NCBI RefSeq assembly: GCF_013359725.1
Contig: NZ_JABFMW010000010.1
Coordinates: forward strand, 55,671 to 119,670
Direction of reading: 5' to 3'
From: Pseudarthrobacter sp. C4D7
GTDB taxonomy: Bacteria; Actinomycetota; Actinomycetes; Actinomycetales; Micrococcaceae
Length of the DNA: 64,000 bases
Numbering within the stretch: position 1 is the first letter of the stretch; each line of letters opens with the position of its first letter. Under the pieces are notes generated by a model, which saw nothing but the letters and a program-made list of their open reading frames with translations, made no database searches and was not told the origin of the DNA. Shown piece by piece: positions 17,384 to 25,326 of this stretch. The position numbers were made by a program, and so were the translations under genes.

Positions 17384-17791
17384 ATGTCTCCCTCGTATTC
17401 CCGGCGCCACCTTCCCCAGCCCCGGCAGCCACAGTGCGAGGCCTGCGGAACCGAGCACCAGCTGACCATCCATGCGATCACGGCCATCGGCGCGGCAGGA
17501 GGGGACCTGGTGACGGTTTCCTACACCTGCAACGACTGCGACCTGTTCCAGGAACACACGGCCTACGCCGCGGACGTCGCATCCGCGCTGAATCAGGTGC
17601 GCTGGCTGGCCAGGGTGATCCTCTTCGGGGACGACTACATCCATTGCGGCTTCCCCATGGAGGAGGCGGAACTCGAAGTCGAGCGGCTCTGCTACCGGAG
17701 CACCAGGCCGGGCAGCGGCCTGAACGCCGTGTCCATGCCCACCCGCGTCCTCCGCTGCCACTGCGGGTTCCAGTTGGAGATCCCGGCGTAG
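17384..17791 (+). CDS. Small cysteine-pair (zinc-ribbon-like) protein
   Basis: 135 aa, unknown function. Three cysteine pairs are seen: C-E-A-C-G near residue 18, C-N-D-C at about 49-52, and C-H-C-G close to the C-terminus. The first two could build one zinc ribbon. The middle (about 60-110) is acidic and helical. ATG 17384 has only a weak ribosome site, and codons further upstream look non-coding. It lies between the two phosphate transport systems and runs with pit, but I see no direct functional link. Confidence 0.7.
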   Translation: MSPSYSRRHLPQPRQPQCEACGTEHQLTIHAITAIGAAGGDLVTVSYTCNDCDLFQEHTAYAADVASALNQVRWLARVILFGDDYIHCGFPMEEAELEVERLCYRSTRPGSGLNAVSMPTRVLRCHCGFQLEIPA

Positions 17792-17830
17792 CACGGCGGG
17801 ATGGACCGCACCGCGCAGACTGCAGCGGGT

Positions 17831-18256
17831 TTAGAGTTCCACGGCCAGTGGGCCGGCGGCGATGCCCATCAGGACGGTGGCGAGCTCGTCGGGGGTCAGG
17901 TTGGCCGCGTCGCACAGTTCAGCGTCCGCCACTCCGGCCGCAGACGCCTTGCGGACAGCCTGCCGCAGCGACTCCTGGGCAGTGTCCAGTTCCCACTGCA
18001 TGCTTTCGAGGCGCGAGCTGGTCCGCCACACCTCGGCCAGGACGTCTTCTTCCTCGGCGCTGCCCTCGGCGCCGGCCGCAGCCAGGGCCAGGTGCGGTTC
18101 GAGCTCCGGTGCCAGCGGTCCGGCGGCCAGGGGTCCGGCCAGGCCTGCCGCGGCAGCGAACGCCTGTGCCGGCTCGACGGCGTCCTGTACCGGCTCAGAG
18201 CCGGGCACGGAAACAGTAAGCTGGGGGCCCAGGGGTTCACTGGCCGTCTGCGTCAT
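17831..18256 (-). CDS. Hypothetical acidic Ala-rich protein
   Basis: 141 aa. The first 70 residues are low-complexity and rich in Ala, Pro, Gly and Glu. The C-terminal half (about 75-141) looks like an amphipathic helix pair (V-L-A-E-V-W-R-T-S-S-R-L-E-S-M-Q-W-E-L) followed by A-N-L-T-P-D-E-L-A-T-V-L-M-G, a segment resembling short DNA-binding or spore-type helices, but not diagnostic. AAGGAG lies 8 nt before ATG. It follows pstB on the same strand after 91 nt. Function is unknown. Confidence 0.65.
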   Translation of the reverse strand: MTQTASEPLGPQLTVSVPGSEPVQDAVEPAQAFAAAAGLAGPLAAGPLAPELEPHLALAAAGAEGSAEEEDVLAEVWRTSSRLESMQWELDTAQESLRQAVRKASAAGVADAELCDAANLTPDELATVLMGIAAGPLAVEL

Positions 18257-18347
18257 GGCAAAACTCCTTAAGCTGGCTTACTACTAGTTTTGAAAGTATC
18301 TAGATCAGCGTACTAAACCCGCCAGTAGATCGCCAACGGAGCAGGGT

Positions 18348-19127
18348 TTACCCGAAGCGTCCGGAGACGTAGTCCTCCGTGGCTTTTTCGACGGGGTTGC
18401 TGAAGATGGTGTGCGTGTCGCCGTACTCGATCAGCTTGCCGGGCTTGCCGGTGCCCGAGATGTTGAAGAACGCCGTCTTGTCTGACACCCGGGCGGCCTG
18501 CTGCATGTTGTGGGTCACGATCACCACGGTGTACTGGTCCTTGAGCTCGTTGATGAGGTCCTCGATGGCCAGCGTGGAGATGGGGTCCAGCGCGGAGCAG
18601 GGCTCATCCATGAGGATCACCTGCGGTTCCACGGCAATGGCGCGGGCGATGCAGAGGCGCTGCTGCTGGCCGCCGGACAGGCCGGAACCGGGCTTCTCCA
18701 GGCGGTCCTTGACCTCGTTCCAGAGGTTGGCACCCTTGAGCGAGCGCTCCACCAGGACGTCGGCTTCACCCTTGGAGATCTTCTTGTTGTTCAGCTTCAC
18801 GCCCGCCAGCACGTTGTCCCTGATGGACATGGTGGGGAACGGGTTGGGCCGCTGGAACACCATGCCGATCTGCGAGCGCACGGTGACCGGGTCCACGCCG
18901 GGGCCGTAGAGGTTGTCGCCGTCCAGCAGCACCTCACCCTCAACACGGGCACCGGGAATGACCTCGTGCATGCGGTTCAGGGTGCGGAGGAAGGTGGACT
19001 TTCCGCAGCCGGAGGGGCCGATGAACGCGGTGACGGACTTGGCCTCGATGTTGATGCTGACGTCCTCAACGGCGAGGAAATCGCCGTAGTACACGTTCAG
19101 GTCCTTGACGTCGATGCGCTTAGACAT
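18348..19127 (-). CDS. pstB: Phosphate ABC transporter ATP-binding protein PstB
   Basis: 259 aa, full length. It powers high-affinity phosphate import. Walker A is G-P-S-G-C-G-K-S-T (about 37-45), the ABC signature is L-S-G-G-Q-Q-Q-R, and Walker B is [12 protein letters not shown]. The PstB-typical N-G-P/N-P-F segment ([11 protein letters not shown]) is present. It is the last gene of pstSCAB, 76 nt after pstA. Confidence 0.98.
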   Translation of the reverse strand: MSKRIDVKDLNVYYGDFLAVEDVSINIEAKSVTAFIGPSGCGKSTFLRTLNRMHEVIPGARVEGEVLLDGDNLYGPGVDPVTVRSQIGMVFQRPNPFPTMSIRDNVLAGVKLNNKKISKGEADVLVERSLKGANLWNEVKDRLEKPGSGLSGGQQQRLCIARAIAVEPQVILMDEPCSALDPISTLAIEDLINELKDQYTVVIVTHNMQQAARVSDKTAFFNISGTGKPGKLIEYGDTHTIFSNPVEKATEDYVSGRFG

Positions 19128-19203
19128 GGTGTTCCTTCACTTGCTGGGTATGGATTGAAGTCTAGGATCCGCCGGGGTGCGGCGGAAGGTGCGGGAGGCT
19201 TGC

Positions 19204-20316
19204 TCAGCGGCCCGTCTTGGGAGCGAAGATCCTGGCGATCAGGCGCGCCACCAGGTTGAGGACCATCACCAGGATGATCAGCACCAGGGCCGCGCCCCAG
19301 GCCCGCTGCGAGGACGGGTCCGGGTTGGAGGGCGAGGTGGGGTTGAGGATCTGGGTGTAGATGAACGTGGGCAGCGAGGCCATCCAGCCGCCGAACACGT
19401 TGGAATTGATGCTGGTGGCAAAGCCGGCGGTGACCAGGATGGGCGCCGTCTCACCGATGACCCGGGCAATCGCCAGGGTGACGCCGGACGCGATGCCGGA
19501 GATCGCCGTCGGGATAACCACCTTGAGGACGGTCCGCCATTTGCGGACGCCCAGGGCGTAGGCGGCCTCGCGGAGTTCGTTGGGGACAATCTTGAGCATT
19601 TCCTCGCTGGAGCGGACCACCACGGGGATCATCAGCACGGAAAGCGCGACGGCGGCCACCGCGCCGGTCTTGGTGCCCGGGCCCACCACCACGAAGAAAA
19701 ACGCGGCGGCGAACAGGCCGGCCACGATGGAGGGGATGCCGGTCATGACGTCGACGAAGAACGTAATCGCCTTGGCCAGGCGGCCGTCGTTGCCGTACTC
19801 CACCAGGTAGATGGCCGTGAGCAGGCCCACGGGAACGGAGATGACGGTGGCCAGCAGGGTGATCTGCACGGTGCCCAGGAGGGCGTGGTAAATGCCGCCC
19901 ATGACCGGGGCGCCGCTTTCCACTGCCTTGTTGTCGAAGGCGCCGGTGACGCCGTTCATGGAGGTGGTGAGGAAGCCGGGGTCGATGAGCCCGGGGATGC
20001 CGTTGACCAGCACGGTCCAGATCACCGACACAAGGGGCAAAAGCGCCACCAGGAACGAGCCGATCACCAGGCAGGTGGCCAGCTTGTCCTTGGCCCTGCG
20101 GGCGCCTTCCACCGCGGCGCTCCAGGACACCAGGCCGACGGCGAACAGGATTGCGGAGACCAGCCCCCAGCCGAACGGGTTGAAACCGATCAGGGCAAGG
20201 ATGGCCGCGCCGACAATCAGGGCGCCACCGAGCACCGCATAGGGCGCGTACTTGGGCAGCTGGCCCTTGGTGAGCGCCGACCGCTTGCTGCGGACGGGGG
20301 TGAGCGTGGAGGTCAT
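19204..20316 (-). CDS. pstA: Phosphate ABC transporter permease PstA
   Basis: 370 aa. It is longer than the common 280-300 aa because of an N-terminal extension with additional hydrophobic helices (about residues 25-125). Six core helices follow, with the permease EAA-type loop (R-E-A-A-Y-A-L-G-V-R-K-W-R-T) at about 270. Actinobacterial PstA proteins often have such an extension. It forms the membrane channel with PstC. It is immediately adjacent to pstC with no intergenic gap. Confidence 0.96.
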   Translation of the reverse strand: MTSTLTPVRSKRSALTKGQLPKYAPYAVLGGALIVGAAILALIGFNPFGWGLVSAILFAVGLVSWSAAVEGARRAKDKLATCLVIGSFLVALLPLVSVIWTVLVNGIPGLIDPGFLTTSMNGVTGAFDNKAVESGAPVMGGIYHALLGTVQITLLATVISVPVGLLTAIYLVEYGNDGRLAKAITFFVDVMTGIPSIVAGLFAAAFFFVVVGPGTKTGAVAAVALSVLMIPVVVRSSEEMLKIVPNELREAAYALGVRKWRTVLKVVIPTAISGIASGVTLAIARVIGETAPILVTAGFATSINSNVFGGWMASLPTFIYTQILNPTSPSNPDPSSQRAWGAALVLIILVMVLNLVARLIARIFAPKTGR

Positions 20317-21249
20317 TTAGTTGGCTCCCGAAAATTCTTTGTGCCGGGTGATGACCCAGCGCGCGATCATGTTCACGGCCAGGGTGATGACGAACAGCAC
20401 CAGGCCGGCGGCGATCAGGGTGCTGACCTTGAGGCCGCTGGCTTCGGGGAAGTTCAGGGCGATCTCTGCCGCGATGGTCTGGTTGCCGGACTGGATCAGG
20501 CTGGCGGTCAGTGCGCCGGAGGAGAGCACCAGGGCAACGGCCATGGTCTCGCCGAGTGCGCGGCCCAGGCCCAGCATGATGGCGCTGATGATGCCGGGGC
20601 GGGCGAAGGGCAGCACGGCCATCTTGATCATTTCCCAGCGGGTGGCGCCGAGGGCCAGCGCGGCTTCTTCATGCAGCTTGGGGGTCTGCAGGAAGATCTC
20701 GCGGGACAGCGAGGTGATGATGGGCAGGACCATGACCGCAAGGACGATGCCGGCGGTGAGGATGGTCTTGCCGGTGGTGGAGGCCGGGCCCTGGAAGATC
20801 GGGAGCCAGCCCATGTTTGCCGCAAGCCAGCCGTACGCCGGCGAAATTTCCTTGGCAAGGAAGGCAGCGCCCCAGGCGCCGTACACCACGGAAGGGATGG
20901 CGGCGAGCAGGTCCACCACGTAGCCGAGCCCGGACGCCAGGCGGCGGGGCGCGAAGTGGGAAATGAAGAGCGCCACGCCGATGGCGACGGGGGTGGCGAT
21001 CACCAGGGCGATCGCGGCGGCGATCAGCGTGCCGATCACAATGGGCCAGATGTAGGCGAAGAAGCCCTGGCCGCCCTGGATTTTGTCAGCGGGTGCGGTC
21101 AGCGCAGGGATTGCCTGGACTACCAGGAAGAGTGCGACGCCGAACAGGACGGCGAGGATCAGGCACCCGGCTGCCAGCGTGGCGCCGGAGAAGACTTTGT
21201 CCCCGGCGCGCCCGGCGCCCTGGGTACTGGTCAGGGAGGTGGCGGTCAT
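20317..21249 (-). CDS. pstC: Phosphate ABC transporter permease PstC
   Basis: 310 aa with six predicted membrane helices. The EAA-type loop (H-E-E-A-A-L-A-L-G-A-T-R-W-E-M) at about 196-210 contacts PstB. The N-terminal K-V-F-S-G-A-T-L-A-A-G stretch leads into the first helix. It pairs with PstA to form the translocation pore. It lies 103 nt downstream of pstS. Confidence 0.97.
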   Translation of the reverse strand: MTATSLTSTQGAGRAGDKVFSGATLAAGCLILAVLFGVALFLVVQAIPALTAPADKIQGGQGFFAYIWPIVIGTLIAAAIALVIATPVAIGVALFISHFAPRRLASGLGYVVDLLAAIPSVVYGAWGAAFLAKEISPAYGWLAANMGWLPIFQGPASTTGKTILTAGIVLAVMVLPIITSLSREIFLQTPKLHEEAALALGATRWEMIKMAVLPFARPGIISAIMLGLGRALGETMAVALVLSSGALTASLIQSGNQTIAAEIALNFPEASGLKVSTLIAAGLVLFVITLAVNMIARWVITRHKEFSGAN

Positions 21250-21352
21250 TCGACGGCCCTTCGATTCGTGGCTGGACTAAGGAGGCGGGGTGCAAAGCCA
21301 AGTTCCCCGCACTGCCATTCGGCAGGCGGGGAACCCGGTTTTACAGCGTTGG

Positions 21353-22474
21353 CTAGGACTTGACCTTGATCGAGTCGATGGCCTTGGCGGCCTTGGCGGC
21401 CAGGTCCGAGGACAGCGGAGCGGACTTGGCCGACTCCGCGGCTGCCTTCTGGCCCTCGTCGGAGACTACGTAGTGCTCGAAGGCCTTGACCAGGTCAACG
21501 GTCTCCTGCTTGTCGTAGGTGGTGCACAGGACGTGGAAGGAGACCAGGACGATCGGGTAGGCGCCGGCGATGGTGGTCTTGCGGTCCAGCTTGATGGAGA
21601 GATCGTTGGCGGCGCGGCCGTCAACGGGCTTGCCGGCGTCCACGGCCTTGGCAGCGGCGTCGGCCGAGATCTTGGTGAAGGAGTCGCCCACCTTGATCTG
21701 GGCAACGCCCAGCTTGCCGCTGACGGCGGAGTCGTCGGCGTAGGTCACGGCACCGGGGGTGTCGGTGACGGTCTTGACCACGCCGGAGGTGCCCTTGGCG
21801 TTTTCGCCCTGCAGGCTGGCGGGCCATACACCGGCGGCCTTGTCCGTCCAGACGTCAGATGCCGCGGCGGCCAGGTAGTCGGTGAAGTTCTGCGTGGTGC
21901 CCGAGTCGTCGGAGCGGTTCACGGGGGTGACCTTCAGGTCCGGCAGCGAAACGCCCTCGTTCAGGGCGGCGATGGCGGGATCGTTCCACTTGGCGATCTG
22001 GCCACGGAAGATCTTGGCCACGGTGGCGGCGTCCAGCTTCAGGTCGGTGACGCCGGGAACGTTGAAGGCCACGGCGATCGGGGAGATGTAGACCGGGATG
22101 TCGATGGCGCCGTCGGGGCCGCAGACGGACTTGGAGGAGGCGTACTCGTCATCCTTGAGGTAGGCGTCCGAGCCGGCGAACTGTGCCGAACCGTCCAGGA
22201 TTGCCTTGCGGCCTGCGCCGGAGCCGTCCGGGGAGTACTGCACGGTGGCGCCGGAGTTGGCGGAGGCGAAGTTGGTCTTCCAGGCGTCCATGGCGGCGCC
22301 CTGGGCGGAGGAACCGATGCCGGTCAGCGTACCGGTCACCTTGGTGCCGCCGGCGGCCTGGGTGCCGGCGGGGGCGGTGCCCGTGGCGTTGTCTGAACCG
22401 CAGGCGGAGAGCGCGAGTGCGCCGGCTGCGATAACAGCGATAGCCGCGTGGCGGCCGAAGCGGAGTGCCTTCAC
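21353..22474 (-). CDS. pstS: Phosphate-binding lipoprotein PstS
   Basis: 373 aa. It captures phosphate outside the membrane. The signal peptide ends in the lipobox L-S-A-C with lipidated Cys C25. Phosphate-binding features are present: G-I-G-S-S-A-Q-G at about 53-60, S-D-D-S-G-T-T-Q near 188-195, and Y-P-I-V at about 317. The start is GTG, with AAGGGG about 10 nt upstream. It is the first gene of the operon, behind a PHO-box-like repeat. A 103-nt gap to pstC is typical for pst operons where pstS is made in excess. Confidence 0.97.
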   Translation of the reverse strand: MKALRFGRHAAIAVIAAGALALSACGSDNATGTAPAGTQAAGGTKVTGTLTGIGSSAQGAAMDAWKTNFASANSGATVQYSPDGSGAGRKAILDGSAQFAGSDAYLKDDEYASSKSVCGPDGAIDIPVYISPIAVAFNVPGVTDLKLDAATVAKIFRGQIAKWNDPAIAALNEGVSLPDLKVTPVNRSDDSGTTQNFTDYLAAAASDVWTDKAAGVWPASLQGENAKGTSGVVKTVTDTPGAVTYADDSAVSGKLGVAQIKVGDSFTKISADAAAKAVDAGKPVDGRAANDLSIKLDRKTTIAGAYPIVLVSFHVLCTTYDKQETVDLVKAFEHYVVSDEGQKAAAESAKSAPLSSDLAAKAAKAIDSIKVKS

Positions 22475-22593
22475 TAGATGTACCCCTTCCAGGGTTATTC
22501 AGGTGCGGGACAGGGACGGAGAACCCTGCTGCGCGATGCGTACGTTGTGTACCTTCAAGAAAGTTAAGGGCCGCAGGTAACGGGATGGGCTGT

Positions 22594-22615
22594 GCAAAGT
22601 GAACGGAGGATTAAC
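22594..22615 (-). promoter_or_regulatory. Putative PHO box upstream of pstS
   Basis: Read on the minus strand, two 11-nt direct repeats lie end to end: GTTAATCCTCC (22615-22605) and GTTCACTTTGC (22604-22594). PhoP of actinobacteria binds 11-nt direct repeats whose first 7 nt resemble GTTCACC. The second unit matches 6 of 7. A further GTTACCT occurs about two turns downstream (22581). The site lies 120 bp before the pstS start, a position suited to activation by PhoPR when phosphate is scarce. Confidence 0.65.
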
Positions 22616-22726
22616 GACGGCGGGATATTGGCTGACAAATGCCGGGTCACCATTGCGCAGGTCACATGCCCGGCCGTAGGGGAACCTGTGCCGGGCACCG
22701 GATAAGCACTGAATAGACTTGGACGC

Positions 22727-23854
22727 ATGGCCATCCCAGCAGGACTCTCAGCAACCAGGCGGTTCCTGCGCAGCCGGTTCCGCACCGGGCTGATCCGAAG
22801 CCGCAATTCCTTTGTCCCTGCCATCCAGATGACCGTGTGCGCGGTGGGAGCCTATGCTTTCGCCGAATACGTCCTTGGCCACTCCGGGCCCTTGTTCGCC
22901 GCCACCTCGTCGCTGATCGCCCTCGGGTTTTCCCGGGAGCCGCGGCTGCGGCGCGTCATGGAGGTGGGGCTTGGCTGCACCATCGGCATCGCCGTCGGGG
23001 ACCTGCTCCTCCACTGGCTGGGCGGCGATATCTGGGTGGCCGCCGTCGTGCTCCTCTTCTCCATCCTGCTGGCCCGCTTCCTGGACAGCGGCAGTATCTT
23101 CACCACCCAGCTGGCGCTGCAGTCGCTGCTGGTGGTGCTGCTGCCGGCGCCCTCCGGCGGCCCTTTCACCCGCAGCATCGATGCCGTGGTGGGAGGCATG
23201 TGCGCCCTGCTGGTGACCATCCTGGTGCCGAAGGACCCCCGCCAGGAGCCGCGCAGGGATGTGCAGAAGCTGCTGCATGAGTTGGCGGAAGTATTGCGCG
23301 AATGTGCCGGGGCGCTGGCCAACAGCGATTCCACCCAGGCCTGGCACGCGCTGATCCGCGGCCGGAACTGCCAGCCGCTGGTGGATGCCATGCGCCAATC
23401 CCTCCGCGCTTCCGGCGAAGTGGCCACATTGGCGCCCGCCTACCGGCGGCACCGCGATGAGCTGGACCGGCTCAAGCAGTCACTGGATTTCATCGACCTC
23501 GCCCTGCGCAACAGCCGTGTCTTTGCGCGGCGGCTGACCAGCGCCATCAACCATGCGGCCCTCTCGGACGAGGCTACGGACAGCATCGCGGGCGTTTTGC
23601 AGGAGACCGCCGCCGCCATCGATGAGCTGTCGCTGGGCCTCGCCGAGTCGCACGAAGGCGTCCGGCGGGCCCACCTGCGCACGGCCAGGCGGGACCTGAG
23701 CGAGATCGCTCTTCGCCTGCATCCCAAGCTGCTGGAGGTCCAGCGGCTGGAAGGTGAAACGGTGGTGATGCTGTTCCGGCCGCTGATGGTGGACCTGCTG
23801 GAAGCCACCGGCATGGACGCCGCCGAGGCCCGGGACGTGCTGCCCGCGCTGTAG
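22727..23854 (+). CDS. FUSC/aromatic-acid-exporter-like membrane protein
   Basis: 375 aa. The N-terminal half (about 30-170) has four to six hydrophobic segments, including A-F-A-E-Y-V-L-G-H-S-G-P-L-F-A-A-T-S-S-L-I-A and the arginine-rich loop S-R-E-P-R-L-R-R. These match the FUSC/ArAE family. The C-terminal half (about 180-375) is cytoplasmic and helical. Members are thought to export aromatic acids or other organic anions; the substrate here is unknown. There is no ribosome site. TAGACT lies 7 nt before ATG, so a leaderless mRNA is likely. It is divergent from pstS. Confidence 0.82.
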   Translation: MAIPAGLSATRRFLRSRFRTGLIRSRNSFVPAIQMTVCAVGAYAFAEYVLGHSGPLFAATSSLIALGFSREPRLRRVMEVGLGCTIGIAVGDLLLHWLGGDIWVAAVVLLFSILLARFLDSGSIFTTQLALQSLLVVLLPAPSGGPFTRSIDAVVGGMCALLVTILVPKDPRQEPRRDVQKLLHELAEVLRECAGALANSDSTQAWHALIRGRNCQPLVDAMRQSLRASGEVATLAPAYRRHRDELDRLKQSLDFIDLALRNSRVFARRLTSAINHAALSDEATDSIAGVLQETAAAIDELSLGLAESHEGVRRAHLRTARRDLSEIALRLHPKLLEVQRLEGETVVMLFRPLMVDLLEATGMDAAEARDVLPAL

Positions 23855-23883
23855 TGTCAGTGCCCGCCAGTAGGGTTGAAGGC

Positions 23884-25257
23884 ATGGCAACCAAGACTTC
23901 CCGGGCGTCCAAGGCACCCGCGTATAAATGCGCCGAATGCGGCTGGACCACCGCCAAGTGGGTGGGCCGCTGCGGCGAGTGCCAGGCGTGGGGCACCGTG
24001 GAGGAGACAGGCACGGCGGTGGCACGGACGACGGCGGCCACAACAGTGGTGGAGCCGGCCCGCAGGATTGCCGACGTTGACGCCACCACGGCTGCCTTCC
24101 TGCCCACCGGCGTGGACGAGCTGGACCGGGTGCTGGGCGGCGGGCTGGTTCCGGGCGCGGTGATCCTGCTCGCCGGCGAACCCGGCGTCGGCAAATCCAC
24201 GCTGCTGCTCGATGTCGCCGCCAAGTTCGCCCGTACCGCCCAGGACGTCCTCTACGTCACCGGCGAGGAGTCGGCCGCCCAGGTGAAACTGCGGGCCGAG
24301 CGGATCGACGCCGTGGCCGAATCCCTGTACCTCTCGGCTGAGACGGACCTTGGCCAGGCCCTGGGCCAGGTGGAGAAGATCGAGCCGCGGTTGTTGATCG
24401 TGGACTCGGTGCAGACCCTCAGCAGCGCCGATGTCGACGGCAGCGCCGGCGGCGTGTCCCAGGTCCGCGAGGTGGCCGCGTCCATCATCGCCGCCGCCAA
24501 ACGGCGGAACATGACCACCCTGCTGGTGGGCCACGTCACCAAGGACGGTTCCATTGCCGGGCCCCGCCTGCTGGAGCACCTGGTGGACGTGGTGTGCCAG
24601 TTCGAGGGCGAGCGGCACTCCCGGCTGCGGCTGCTCCGTGCTGTGAAGAACCGGTACGGGCCCACCGACGACGTAGGCTGCTTCGACCTCAATGAGAACG
24701 GCATCGAGGGCCTGGCGGATCCCAGTGGGCTGTTCGTCAGCCGCACCAAGGACCCGGTGTCCGGGACCTGCATCACCGTCACCATGGAGGGCCGCCGCCC
24801 GCTGCTGGCGGAAGTGCAGTCGCTGCTCGCCGAAAGCCCCACCGCGCAGCCCCGCAGGGCAACCAGCGGCTTGGACAGTTCGCGGGTATCCATGCTGCTG
24901 GCCGTGCTGCAGCAGCGCGCGGGGACCCTGCTGCACAAGGACGACTCCTACGTTGCCACCGTGGGCGGGGTGAAGCTCAGCGAACCGGCCACGGACCTGG
25001 CCGTGGCCCTTGCCGTGGCATCCGCCAAGGCCCGCAAGCCATTGCCCGTCCGGCTCATCGCTTTCGGTGAAGTGGGGCTGGCAGGCGAGGTCCGGCCCGT
25101 ACCGGGCATCAACCAGCGCATCCAGGAGGCCCACCGGCTCGGGTTCACCCACGCCGTGGTCCCCGCCAGCCATACCGGGCCGGGGCCCGTGCCGGCAGGA
25201 TTCTCGGTCCGTGAAGTGGAACACCTCACTGAGGCACTCAGCCTCCTGATTGGCTAG
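23884..25257 (+). CDS. radA: DNA repair protein RadA
   Basis: 457 aa. RadA is a RecA-like helicase that helps branch migration in recombination. It has an N-terminal zinc finger (C-A-E-C-G-W then C-G-E-C, about 15-36), Walker A (G-E-P-G-V-G-K-S-T, about 96-104), the RadA-specific K-N-R-Y-G motif (about 256-260) and a C-terminal Lon-protease-like domain from about 300. ATG 23884 gives the normal N-terminus. TAGGGT lies 7 nt upstream and no Shine-Dalgarno is clear, so the message is probably leaderless. Confidence 0.97.
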   Translation: MATKTSRASKAPAYKCAECGWTTAKWVGRCGECQAWGTVEETGTAVARTTAATTVVEPARRIADVDATTAAFLPTGVDELDRVLGGGLVPGAVILLAGEPGVGKSTLLLDVAAKFARTAQDVLYVTGEESAAQVKLRAERIDAVAESLYLSAETDLGQALGQVEKIEPRLLIVDSVQTLSSADVDGSAGGVSQVREVAASIIAAAKRRNMTTLLVGHVTKDGSIAGPRLLEHLVDVVCQFEGERHSRLRLLRAVKNRYGPTDDVGCFDLNENGIEGLADPSGLFVSRTKDPVSGTCITVTMEGRRPLLAEVQSLLAESPTAQPRRATSGLDSSRVSMLLAVLQQRAGTLLHKDDSYVATVGGVKLSEPATDLAVALAVASAKARKPLPVRLIAFGEVGLAGEVRPVPGINQRIQEAHRLGFTHAVVPASHTGPGPVPAGFSVREVEHLTEALSLLIG

Positions 25258-25326
25258 CCGCACCGCATTCCGGGGGCTGGCCGGGCCGGACACGCGGGCC
25301 GTGCACGGGCTTCCGGCAGGTACTGT

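Noticed and set aside
19177..21363. Plus-strand open frame opposite pstA and pstC
   Set aside because: It is His/Gly/Asp-rich repeat-like text caused by antisense reading of the permease genes.
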